Source: Leuctra nigra (taxonomy: Eukaryota > Arthropoda > Insecta > Plecoptera > Leuctridae). From it: a stretch of DNA of 64,000 bases. A program made the translations under genes and the position numbers. Shown piece after piece: positions 10,150-20,673 of the stretch. The stretch's first letter is position 1. Each line of letters starts with the position of its first letter. Under the pieces are notes generated by a model that was not told the origin of the DNA, did no database searches, and saw only the letters and a program-made list of their open reading frames with translations. The stretch lies in assembly GCA_934045905.1 (NCBI GenBank), contig OW203766.1:19028309-19092308 (forward strand). The letters run 5' to 3'.

Positions 10150-13100
10150 GTAAGTATTAGTTTTCAAGATCAGCGTTGTCAGTCTCCTAGTCTCTATCCT
10201 GGACCGAAAACTATCCAATTCAACTTCATTATTTCTAATTGTCCTTATTCATTTTTAAATACTTTAACCTAAAAATTATATCACGATCTCAATAAATATC
10301 TAGTTTTATTGGTGTCTATAAATATTGCCGATGGGGTCTCGAGATATTTCGATGAAGGTTTTAATCAAATGATCACGATCGAGCGTATCAAAGGGGAATT
10401 TGCATAGTCAGTCAGCTGTTTGAGTGTGTAATTGATTACATCATTCTCACACACTGCTTACTTCACATGTAATTAGTCAGCGAATAAGTGAGTGAACTCG
10501 GTACTAGGCTACCTGGTTATGATCGTAGTTGCATTTTAATTGTAACAGTGACTCATATATTTTAATCAAAATGATTGTGATCTACCCTATTGGTGAGGGG
10601 CGTAAAACATGAGTGTAATCAAATGTGAGTAAAAGATAAGGGTGTAATTAATCAGATACATAGTGACAGTTATTTATTACACTTCCGATGACTGTTTCAT
10701 AGTTTGAGGGCATCGAACTAGGGTCTCCAACGTGACTGAGATTGTGGGAAAATTGTTTTTGACAGAATCTCAACCCCTCTTGCATCATAAATGTGGTGTG
10801 AACTTCTCAAAAGACCCTTTGGTCAATGGGCCAGTAGGACCAACTGTGTCAAATATGTAGGGGCTGCCGCAGGGGTAATAAAAGTCTTTTCAAAGAGGAT
10901 CACAGGCATTTGGTCGGTCTTTACTCTTTACAAATCCCTATGAATGATGACTCCCCTATAGAGTAAAAGAGAACACATCCATTTAATTCAGATATTCGTC
11001 TTGAGGCTGTTGTCAATGATTACACCCGCACTGACAATAGACAAGGGGAGGAAGAAGACAGACGGAAAATGCATCTTACATCCTGTTCACTTTTTACATA
11101 ACTCAGACTGTACGAATTAAACGACTACCGAAAATAGAATGAAATACCGGCATAAGATTTTCTTGAAGGGAACACAAAAAAAGGCTATAGACAGAGTTTA
11201 GCTGTTGTCTTCCTTCGGTCTTCTTTCCAACTGGAGACGATGTTTACTTCTAAGACGCAATCTTCTCAATGATTTGCAAATTAGTCTGCAAATTGCTTGA
11301 TAAACACAGACAGTGTGTAGTATGTTTTCAAGGTTGGTAGTAGCTACAGCATGCCGGCTTATTATAATTATTATGAAAGGAAAATCACGGATGTGTGGCG
11401 TTTTTTGTGCGTTACGCAAGTTTTAGTATCGGGCCCCTGAGGGGACGTGCTGGGCTCTTCTTGTACCTGTACCTATATATATGAAAGACATTCTTTTACT
11501 ACCCTCCTGTGTGCCATCTTCCACGTTATAGGTACATACATTTAGGGCAAAAGGTGTAGGTACTTATACAGAATATGCTTTTAAACCTTTTAAAGATACT
11601 CTTAATTTTACGTAAATGGGATGTAATGTTGTCTCCCATAAGGATTCTAGTACATTCCAGTAATTGCTTTCCGATGTCGCTAATGGAGGTTTTCAGAATA
11701 TTGCTTACGGAGGCGTTGAACTTCTCAAAGTGTTCACATTTATATTCATGCTTATTCAATATCCTTATCTTATCATAGATGTACCATTTTACGCATCTTC
11801 TACTTCCTTTTCAATAGAGGGAATCATTTTTTGCTCCCAATAAAGTTAAGAAGTCTTATTTAATTGATATTAATTAAAATTCTGTAATCATAAGTCAAAC
11901 AAATTGAAAACGTGCGTGCAACAAAGGCTTCGTGCTCCCTAATCTCCTCCATGAGTAACAAATGGCTACACCCAATCAGGTGTGCAGAAATCTTAATCAT
12001 AAAACCGTCTTAATTGCACTAATGAGGCCATAAAGAGTCGTCTTTCGGGGAATATTCAAGTAAACCACGATCATCTAATTTCCTGTGATCGCCATTAGCG
12101 AAGCGAACGAAAGCACGCATGGACAGTACAGTAGGATGATTCGAGGATAATGAGGGTGTAAATGATAGGCACTGTGCTGATAATTGCAGTGAGACTCGAA
12201 CCGACGCCCTGTCGTCTTCGTCTTTACCTAGTCGCTTAGCTGTCGTTACAGAAGGAAGATCACAGAGAGGTAAGACTTAGCCAGTTATTTGACAGTTGAG
12301 GGAATTTGATCGCTCTGGAATTAATTAGAAGTGTTTCTTTTTTATTTCTAAGAAAGACAATCGGTCGCTTTGGGGATGGATGGAACCTGTTCTTGCTCCT
12401 CTGGGTATCAACACTGTACGAGGCGATTGCACCACGTTTTCATTGTTTATACCGATTTAATTTGCTCTATAAAATTTATACGATCCGATCGAGAAAATGC
12501 TTGGAACGTGACCACCTTTAACTTGCAATTAAATGTTTTGAGATAGCCTCAGTAATTTTAAATAAACACTCAGCTGAACACGTTTAGTTTTTCGAAATTG
12601 CAAAATGAAACAAAAACTGAGATCTCCGAACAGTTTAACAAATTAGCTTATCCGTCGAATAAGATCAAAATAATTCGATCCATGCCAATGAGGTAGAATG
12701 AAAATCGAGTATACCTTCGACGAAAATTAGTTGAGAATCGAAATACACAATCCTAATCAAAATTAATGATAATAACTATTTTCTCTGAATTGACCCCGTG
12801 TAACAAGGACGTGTGCCCGATGTAAGTGTGCCTCTGTGACGTAATAGCCTCGTGCGCGTTGCATCTTTCTTGTTCACTGAACTGCAACGCGATGATAGAA
12901 GCAACCTTTGTAATTATTTTTACAAGTTGACTGACCCCTCGATTTCGACTGTTTGGAACATCGAGCAATAAATATCCCACATTTAGACAGCTTCTTTCCG
13001 AATCCGACACGGCCCAGCAGGTCAACTTGACTCATCACTTCGTGGCTTATTGGAATTGCTAATTCACTGAATATATTTTCCGACAGCACAGATTAAAAAA

Positions 13101-13488
13101 AAATATTTTCGGTCTTTCTCTGACTGAAAACAGAGGTCCAGTGTGCGTTGTTTTGGTTAGATATTAGCATAGAAATATGAAATTACACTCTGGAAGTACA
13201 GATGAACTCTGGAGCATGCGGGATTATTATAACTTTTGCCGCTGTAAATTTTGGCAATTTGTTCTTGCCATATTGTAGAACCACATATCTATATTTTAAA
13301 TGAGGTTTTGGTGTGTAATTCATTTAGCTCAGTTGATAAATACGCTGTAATTAGGTCATATATGACGTCAAATGCTTTTCGTATTGTTTGTTGTGCTTGT
13401 TTGGTTTGAAATTAGAGACCAAACACTTAATTATTTGTGCAATAATTTATTTGTCTGATTAAAATCTTACGAGAGCGTGAGATGCTGT
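10150..13488. other. Long gene-free stretch
   Basis: AT-rich DNA with no supported gene. Open frames of 70-90 codons at 11.2-13.1 kb start on non-ATG codons or lack coding character. A CRE-like TGACGTCA is present at 13363-13370. Confidence 0.5.
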
Positions 13489-13496
13489 TCCTGCTG

Positions 13497-13998
13497 AAAA
13501 TTCTTGCCAAGATCTTGCAAGATCTTGCAAGATCTTGCTAAGATCTTGTATTAACCAAGATCTTGCCAAGATCTTGCTAAGATCTTATCAAGATCTTGGA
13601 TTAACCAAGATCTTGACAAGATCTTGGTAAGGTCTTTGCAAGATCTTGTATTAAACAAGATCTTGCTAAGATCTTACCAAGATCTTGGTAATATCTTGAT
13701 AAGATCTTAAGATCTTATCAAGATCTTGACAAGACCTAATCAAGATCTTGCTAAGATCTTACCAAGATCTTGCCAAGATCTTACCAAGATCTTGGTAATA
13801 TCTTGATAAGATCTTATCAAGATCTTGACAAGACCTAATCAAGTTCTTGCCAAGATCTTACCAAGATCTTGGTAAGATCTTGGTAATATCTTAATAAGAT
13901 TTTATCAAGATCTTGACAAGACCTAATCAAGATCTTGCCAAGATCTTGCCAAGATCTTGCCAAGATCTTACCAAGATTTTTTCAAGATCTTGCTAAGG
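13497..13998. repeat. AAGATCTTGC palindrome array (left)
   Basis: By hand I count 33 AGATCT cores, mostly 10-11 bp apart. The spacer base pairs vary (GCC, GCT, ACC, ATC), giving perfect palindromes such as GCAAGATCTTGC. A higher-order unit marked by AAGACCTAATCAAG recurs at about 13731, 13830 and 13918, that is every 88-99 bp. Confidence 0.93.
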
Positions 13999-14019
13999 CC
14001 CTTAGGAAAATTTCCTATA

Positions 14020-14690
14020 GTATATTTTGAAGTAGGTATTCCAAAGTATTATGTAATAACGTGTAGTAAACTATAGTATGTGCTATAGTACTTGAAGTAC
14101 ATGCAAAAACTTACTCCATAATACCATAGATTACTGAAGTAAATTCTACAGTATCGGTGGTAAACTAAAGTATAAACTACAGTATTTTTACTACCGCTGA
14201 AATAGACTGTTTTTTACTCTGGAGTAAATATACTTGACCTACTGTAGTAATTGTTGATAAATAAATAATAATAATAATTCTAAGTATGTACTATAGTGTT
14301 TTTACTACTTGCGATATATACTGCAGTTTTCTATAGTAAAGTTATAGGGAACGTACTTCACTGTAGTAATTCGAAGTATGTACCTAGAGTACTTTGACTA
14401 CAGACAGAATAAGTTTGCTATAGTAAGTTCTATAGGTAGTATATATACTTCATTGAAAATCTATAGTATCTCATCTGTAGTAAAGAAAAGTGTAATCTAC
14501 AGTATGTTTACTATAGCCGATTTATATTGTAGTTTAGTAAATTCTGAAGTATCTTACATTGACTTTTTACTACAGTATTTGTAGTAGTAAGGTATATAAA
14601 CTACAGAATTTTTACTTCATTGACTTAGAAAATTTGCACCACATCACCTAGTAAAATAAACTATAGTAATTATACTACAGAGCGTGAGCT
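14020..14690. repeat. CTATAGTA/CTACAGTA motif array
   Basis: Dozens of copies of near-palindromic TACTATAGTA, TACTACAGTA and TACTGTAGTA occur at irregular spacing of about 10-25 bp (for example near 14075, 14145, 14300, 14410, 14505, 14570 and 14660). They are more diverged than the flanking AAGATCTTG arrays. There is no coding potential. Confidence 0.8.
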
Positions 14691-14869
14691 GATATATTTT
14701 ATGGGGAAATATCACAGATCAATTTACTTTATAAATAAATCTTAATATTTATCGTTTCTCCTATTTTATCATGTTAATAACAATATAATGATCCACTAAA
14801 TAATATAAATATGTTCACTTAAATATGAAAACTCAATATGATCACTATTAGCGCAGCTAAGTCTTGTCT

Positions 14870-14942
14870 GCACCGGTGGCCTACTCGGTAAGACGCTCGA
14901 CTACGGACCACGAGATCGCAGGTTCAAAACACGGCGGTTCCA
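14870..14942 (+). repeat. tRNA-Arg-like sequence inside the element
   Basis: The body GGTGGCCTACTCGGTAAGAC, the segment CTCGACTACGGACCACGAG with ACG in the loop, and the B-box core GGTTCAAAAC resemble tRNA-Arg(ACG). Stems are mismatched and the T-stem is broken, so it is a pseudo-tRNA or SINE head. Confidence 0.5.
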
Positions 14943-15082
14943 CGGGATTTTATAATTGAAATGTGTAATCAAACCTTGTCCAATACTTCAGAAGAGGTTT
15001 CCCGAATGCAAATGAGTATTCATAAATATAGAAAATTTTATTTTTTTATGAAATTTTAACGTTTTTTTGGCAGCAAAATGTA

Positions 15083-15220
15083 CAAGATCTTGCTAAGATC
15101 TTGCTAAGATCTTGCCAAGATCTTGCTAAGTTCTTGCAAGATCTTGCCAAGTTCTTGCAAGATCTTGCTAAGATCTTGCCAAGATCTTGCAAGATCTTAG
15201 CAAGATCTTGCTAAGATTTT
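15083..15220. repeat. AAGATCTTGC palindrome array (right)
   Basis: Ten AGATCT cores by hand count, plus AGTTCT variants, in 10-11 bp steps. The array ends in AGATTTTTCAGCAGGG, which mirrors the left terminus. Confidence 0.92.
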
Positions 15221-15309
15221 TCAGCAGGGCTGAGTAGCAAAAAAACCTGCACCTATTATGAATTTAATTTGAGTTTATGTTAATATATTTCAATCGCAAG
15301 TTTATATTA

Positions 15310-16200
15310 CTAGGAAAACGCGCTGAGTAACGCGTTGATGAGCGAGCACGGATACGCGCAACACGTCGAACCGAAATTCTGTCTATCGAAAAAAGCCAAT
15401 AATTCTAAAATTTCGCCACAGACTTGTATAAAAATCTCAAAAATTCCTAAAATATTGGTCCAAATAACCATGCAAAGCTTTAAGTTGATCGATTGAACCT
15501 TTATGATTGAACGGTTCCGTGTTAATTTTCAAAAATCACAGGATCTCCTTCAAAAAATATACCTGAGACCACTCATATGATATAAGTGTGTCTACACAAT
15601 ATCAGATCGACTGTTGAACGGTTATTATCAGTTTCATTTGCGTTTGAAAGTTTCTGCTCTAACTACCTTGCCTTGAACTGAAGAGTCGAAGTCGCCGTGA
15701 ATTTGACAGCCAACACGCAAAAAGTACGTAAAATGTCAATAACTTTTGGATTTAAGCACAGATTAGTATGAAAATTGTCAAAAATGCAGATAATGCTGGT
15801 CCCAACCATCATGCGAAGTTATAAGTTGATCGTTCAATCGGTTATAGTTTAAATTTCTAAAAACATAGGAAAGATGGGTTTAAATTTTAACCAATGGGAG
15901 GATTTGGCTGAAACTTTGTTTGATTGGGTACAATGTTGGGGGTAATGACTTGTCCAAATTTCAATTTGATCGAACCAACCAATCGAAAGTTAATTTTTTT
16001 TAAATTTGAACCAATCAATGTATTTCAAAAAAATTAGGGTCAGCAAATCTCATATTTGGTCTGGACAAGTGTGCAAAATTTCAGCTCGATCGGAAAAACG
16101 GTGCGACCTGTATACGAGCAGACGACAGAAAAAAAAGAAAAAGAAACAGAGGTCCGTGCCAAAAGAGCCAAAAGGAGACGCTCGCTTCGCTCGCTCAAAA
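15310..16200 (+). repeat. Dispersed repeat, unclassified
   Basis: It starts with CTAGGAAAACGCGCTGAGTA and TGATGAGCGAGCAC. It continues with words also seen at 45.5-45.9 kb, such as GCAAAATTTCAGCTCGATCGG. No intact ORF is found; the 67-codon frame near 16006 is low-complexity. Class unknown. Confidence 0.5.
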
Positions 16201-16439
16201 ATGCATTGAAAAACATTTTATAAACTCGCGCAAATTATCTGCCAAGCACATAAGAACGACTTCAACCTCTAGTTTTTCTTCAAACAATAAGTATCAATTT
16301 CAAATCAGATCCTAGATAAGTATGTCAAGTTGTCTGGACAGAACGCCGAGCTTTGAAGATTCCGATCACAAACCGACTTTCCACCTCACTAAATCACAAA
16401 CTTCATCTTTTGTCAAGTGAGTTCGTGCTTATTCTTCGC

Positions 16440-16520
16440 GGCATCGAAACAATCGCTTGTAGGTACACTCGGCAGCAAGACGCGACTCCAGGTACAGTCG
16501 GGATTCGAACCAAGGTCCGC
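16440..16520 (-). repeat. tRNA-like remnant
   Basis: On the minus strand, 16501-16511 reads GGTTCGAATCC, a perfect Pol III B-box. No good A-box or stems accompany it, so this is probably a SINE fragment. Confidence 0.3.
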
Positions 16521-17335
16521 GTTGACGTTTATAATGACAGCTATTATACGATCCTTTTGAGTTTCCTCTGTGATTTACCGGTTGTAAAACTTGTGAATGG
16601 GAACTAGAATTGAAGAAAGGATTGGTTGTTTGTGGTTGCGTCTATTTCCTGCAACCCGCATTACATGCAAGTAATAAGTCAAAAGTTAGTGTAGCGACAT
16701 CGTCCAAGACATTTTTTTCATGACATATTACTGAGAAAGTACTTTGATTGAAGAGTGTACCTAATTTATCTTAAAATACTTTATACTACTTCTTACCTAT
16801 AATTGAGCTGATGTTGGAATACCACATGCTTTTTTTGAGTATCTTTTCTGGTTTGTACACGCTATACAGGTTCAACAACTTACAGAATAACTGAAAATGT
16901 ACATTTTAATTAGATATTTGAGACTAAGAGGACGTCTGCAGATGAAATAGCATCTACTACCGTAACACACTGTCGACAGTCTCTAGTTACATTTCGCTGT
17001 AGGTACTTTGATTTCTATTATAACCTCTTCTATTATATCTTTTATTAAAATCACCAATCTTCGGACAAAATTTAAATTTCTTCATCATTATGCCAAAGAT
17101 AAAAAAAACTTTTTCGCATCATAATTATGGTAATTTCGTTGACAGTGTATTAATTAATTATATTAATAATGTATTAATTAATTAATTATATTACTTGTAT
17201 TAATTATAATCACTTATAATCATAATTATAATTTAGATAGTATTAGGTATATTCTTAATTTTCCCATTTTTCAAGTATCTAATAACATTATGTAATAACA
17301 TTATGTAATTTTAATCTAACCTAATTTTAATAACA
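16521..17335. other. Gene-free AT-rich stretch
   Basis: No gene is seen. Positions 17145-17225 are nearly pure A/T made of TTAATTAAT and ATTATAAT words. Confidence 0.5.
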
Positions 17336-17437
17336 TGCCCCGCCACAAGCTATGCTTATTGGGGTATGTACACATACGACTGTAAATACAATGTACCACT
17401 TCGAAAAATAAATCTTTGAATCTTTGAATCTTTGAAC
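17336..17437 (+). mobile_element. 3' end of a non-LTR retrotransposon
   Basis: The sequence CCGCCACAAGCTATGCTTAT and GGGGTATGTACACATACGACTG is followed by AATAAATCTTTGAATCTTTG and further TTTGAATC units (17407-17437). This is the layout of 5'-truncated LINE 3' ends with a short tandem tail. No reverse-transcriptase sequence remains, so the clade cannot be assigned. Confidence 0.65.
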
Positions 17438-17980
17438 CGAAAAATATAATTCTTATCATCGTCCAAGAAAACAAACCGGAGGGTTTTACCCAACATTCCT
17501 TCGATACATTTTTACCCCAGTTTATGAATAGAAAAGTACTTCTACTTCAACTACTGGTAATTCACTCACTAATGTATTCCAACACAACTCAACAAACTCT
17601 AGTCACTAATTACCTCGGTCAATTGACATCTCGTTGCTTGTAGATGCAAATGAGAGCGTGGGCGGCGGCGGGGGATGGTCAGTGGGGCGGGGAGGGGGTG
17701 GGATATGTTAATCAGTTGGAACCAGGTGTTCGATGAGCCAGGAGGTTGGCACCACTGATTGTTTAATTAACAATTCACTTCCTCTCACATCGCGTTGTCA
17801 AGAAACAAAGAGTCGCTATGAGTCGACGTTGTGCTCTGAATACATTTCCATTATTCAAGGAGTAATGAATCCGAGCTCAATTATTACATAATTCGCAAAG
17901 ATCAATAGTGGCCAAACTAGAGGAAAGTCATGTAAGATTTTTACCAGGACCAAGGAAGACTTGATCTTACAAGTTTACAG
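17438..17980. other. Gene-free stretch
   Basis: Includes a GC-rich patch (17655-17720) but no ORF or splice structure I can support. Confidence 0.4.
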
Positions 17981-18434
17981 AACCTCGGCAGTGTGGCCGT
18001 GGAGAATTTTTAAATCGATTTTTAAGAATATCTATTTAAAAATAAGGATTTGTACGAGTCTTCAGAGCCGTTCAATGAATATAATTTCATATTTCGTCCT
18101 ACAGCGTTTAGTTTTTTTTTTTTTTTTTAGTGTCATATTGCTTATTTATTACAGCATTTGTAGGAATATAGATTAATCTTAATATTCGTCATTAACAATG
18201 TGCTATATTGCTATAGTGCTATATTTTTACTAATTTTGAGGCACTAAAAGTCTGTAGGACAAAATAAAGCTATTAACCCATTCTAAACTATGAAATTATT
18301 TTCATTGAACTGTTCTGAAGCCTCGTACAAAGCCTTATTTTTTATTAACATTTAATTGGTAAAAGAATAAAATATTGATAAATATTAAATATCGGTTAAA
18401 AATCTCTTCAAGGTCAAACTCACTACTGTTGAGA
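17981..18434. mobile_element. Hairpin MITE, family F, copy 1
   Basis: The two halves are imperfect inverted copies: GTGTGGCCGTGGAGAATTTT...ATCGATTTTTA on the left, and ATCTCTTCAAGGTCAAACTC after a TTAAAAA run on the right. It shares most of its length with the cleaner copy at 41945-42339. A T-run and extra AT-rich DNA enlarge the centre. No ORF. Confidence 0.7.
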
Positions 18435-18550
18435 AAAATGCTTTTTAATCAGGAAAATGTTAATTGACTTATAAAATATTCCTCATAAAGTGAGTACCTA
18501 CCCTTTAATTTCACTAATAAGATGATTATGTGCTGGTTGGTATCTTCTTT

Positions 18551-18647
18551 TTTTTATTTATTTATTTATTGTTGCAAATTAATAGTACATAAGAAAATCC
18601 TCAGTCCCACGAAACCAAACAGTGGCTTGTCTGCAGGACTGCTATAT

Positions 18648-18678
<31 letters not shown>

Positions 18679-18890
18679 TAAATATACGTCACAATAAAAC
18701 AACTAATAACTACTTTTAATAATAATAATCATCAAATTCAAATTCAAATTACAAATTACAAAGTACAGTGTACAAATCCATAGATACAAATACTACATCA
18801 AGGTAAATATCATACAATAATAAATAAATAAATAAATAATACATAATATCAGAACACCATAATAATAATAATAATAATAATAATAATAGA
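18551..18890. repeat. Microsatellite cluster
   Basis: TTTA repeats near 18555, (AAC)n at 18651-18678, ATAA repeats near 18820-18840 and (AAT)n at 18860-18888 follow one another. Open frames here are repeat-driven. Confidence 0.9.
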
Positions 18891-19299
18891 GAAATATAAT
18901 CAAAACACATCGAAACAGGTTGACTATCGATCAAACGCAATCTTTGAAAAGTCCCAAATCCAATAAGATTTAGTTTGAGACGCTTTGCTTTCACCATTGA
19001 TTCAGCTAATATTGATCCCGGCAAACTGCCATGTTATTTGACTTACAAATCAACCCATTGTTGTACGAACTTGTGGAAGTACATTTTTCTCTGAAGCACC
19101 TCAAGTGAACCAATAAGTACTCGGAAGACAATGTTGTGTTCTATTTGTACTTAAACGTTTAGGGAGTCTTACATGGTAATTTTCTCCCAGGGAGACATTA
19201 CGTAACGAAATAATGTGTTGCAAAGTCATTGACTGATAAAAGTGTTGTATTGTACAGAGATAATAGGAGGGCGTGGTGATTCTAAGAAATCCCAGTTAT
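18891..19299. other. Probable 3' flank of the acidic minus-strand ORF
   Basis: AT-rich, no ORF of its own. It would hold the 3'UTR of the minus-strand gene ending at 19300. I could not identify a convincing AATAAA. Confidence 0.3.
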
Positions 19300-19731
19300 T
19301 TACTCGTCTTCGGCGCTGGCGTCTGATTCGGAATAAGACGACCAAAACTCCTCACTCCCTTCGGATCCCTCATTAGAACTCTCTAAACTGAAGTAGCCTT
19401 CGTCAACCTCTTCCTCCTCGTCAACGTACTCCTCATCATCGTCCTCCTCATCCTCGCCAACGACCTCCTCATCCTCCTCGGTGTCCATCTCCGACTCTGT
19501 CTCGTCCAGTACGTCGACGCCGTCCAGTACGTCGACGTCGTCCTGCGTCGATGCGGTGTCGACATTAGAAGCGTCGTCCTCGACGGCGGCGTCGGTGTAG
19601 TAGTTGTAGTCGGTCTCGTAGGAGGCGTCTTCAGTGACGTCGGAATACCATACCGACGCCCAGTCACTCTCCTCGGCACTACAGTCGACGCTAGACCGCA
19701 AAGAGATGCTGCTGCTCCCACTGAGGCTCAT
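19300..19731 (-). CDS. Highly acidic, Ser-rich hypothetical protein
   Basis: The 143-codon frame begins with a true ATG (complement of 19729-19731) and ends in TAA. The N-terminal half is Ser/Asp/Tyr-rich (MSLSGSSSISLRSS...). Residues about 65-110 are nearly all Asp/Glu/Val and include an internal duplication (DVLDGVDVLDE) caused by an 18-bp tandem repeat. The C-terminus is Ser/Glu-rich and ends in SAEDE. No signal peptide, membrane segment or known domain is visible, and disorder is expected. The frame stays open 18 codons upstream of the ATG with Ser/Asp-rich sequence to a TGA at 19786, and AG acceptors exist there, so this could be the last exon of a larger gene. GC-rich third positions resemble those of the large exon at 23 kb and differ from the AT-rich surroundings, which supports coding. 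Function unknown. Confidence 0.6.
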   Translation of the reverse strand: MSLSGSSSISLRSSVDCSAEESDWASVWYSDVTEDASYETDYNYYTDAAVEDDASNVDTASTQDDVDVLDGVDVLDETESEMDTEEDEEVVGEDEEDDDEEYVDEEEEVDEGYFSLESSNEGSEGSEEFWSSYSESDASAEDE

Positions 19732-19789
19732 GACGGCGTCGTCGAGAGACTGGTCTCTTGAATCAGACGAAGAGGTCGACGTCGATCAA

Positions 19790-20627
19790 GTGGTTACTAT
19801 CTAAAATATCAATCAACTTTTTAGCAGGCGGTAAAGTAGTTTCCAATATAAAACCGTCATTGTACATATTCAGATCGTTTTACGTAGTTTTCCACAACCT
19901 CAAAGACTTCATGTCCAAGACTTGTACCAGACTGAGTGTATATCTATGATTCCACCAGTGACTTGATACCATTTCTTTGCGTCCCAGACCCTGGTTCGAC
20001 CCTCATACGAACCTGTTTAGGGAAATGTCCCAGGGTATGTACTTCAAAACCACAACCGTCTCCTTCCAATCAACCTCAAACTTCCCCCCTGGGGCGTCCC
20101 TTCCCATCATTGTTCCACGCCGATCAGGGGTCGACGCCTACGTCACGTAAAAGACGCCAGTATATTGTTTTGTCGGTACATGACTCGACGAACATACAAT
20201 TAAACACCTGAGTCAACTTCTTTAATTATGAGTGTGGAGCTTACCTGCAGTACTTACAGGTGTTTACAGTTCCCATAATGTGATTTCAAATCGCCGCCGT
20301 ACACTGTAATTCGAAAATAAGTCAAGCTGGCTGTACACGAGTTACCTTTAGTTGCCGAGGATACTTATATGTATGGTAATAATTTCAATGTTTTATTCAT
20401 TATTGACTGTTTGTTGCCGTTTTGAATGTTTATCCTCAGAAATAGCTTTTTATCTTCTGTAAATACTCGGAAGCTCAGCAATACAGCTTTGGAATAGAAT
20501 ATAGAGAGTCTGTTTGTACCGTTAGTAATATAAAAATATGTGTTCTATCAATTTTTTGTCAGAAACAACAACAACAAATACTCTAGTGGTTACATTGTTT
20601 AAGAACGCTGCTCAGAAGATGTGCGAT
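19790..20627. other. Gene-free stretch upstream of the acidic ORF
   Basis: It would include 5' sequence of the minus-strand ORF if that is a one-exon gene. No TATA or initiator is obvious, and no other ORF is supported. Confidence 0.3.
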
Positions 20628-20673
20628 CCCTGCTGAAATCGTGGCAAGATCCTGCAAAGTCTTTTCAGCAGGG
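20628..20673. mobile_element. 46-bp miniature of the palindrome-array element
   Basis: It starts CCCTGCTGAAA and ends TTTTCAGCAGGG, the same termini as the element at 13489-15229. It has GGCAAGATCCTGC in the middle, a variant of the palindrome unit. The dinucleotide AT flanks both sides (20626-20627 and 20674-20675), a possible 2-bp target duplication. It is essentially two fused ends. Confidence 0.75.

Larger units (their letters stand above)
13489..15229. mobile_element. Foldback-like element with palindrome-array ends
   Basis: The ends are inverted copies of CCTGCTGAAAA followed by TCTTGCCAAGATCTTGC-type sequence (left from 13489, right ending 15229). Inside the left end is a long array of the palindrome GCAAGATCTTGC and inside the right end a shorter one. 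The middle holds a second short-motif array (CTATAGTA/CTACAGTA), unique AT-rich DNA and a tRNA-like piece. There is no transposase ORF, so it is non-autonomous. Drosophila Foldback elements likewise have termini built of short tandem repeats. I could not find a clear target-site duplication. Confidence 0.7.

Noticed and set aside
13497..13998. CRISPR array
   Set aside because: Units are 10-11 bp palindromes with no unique spacers, in a eukaryotic context without cas genes.
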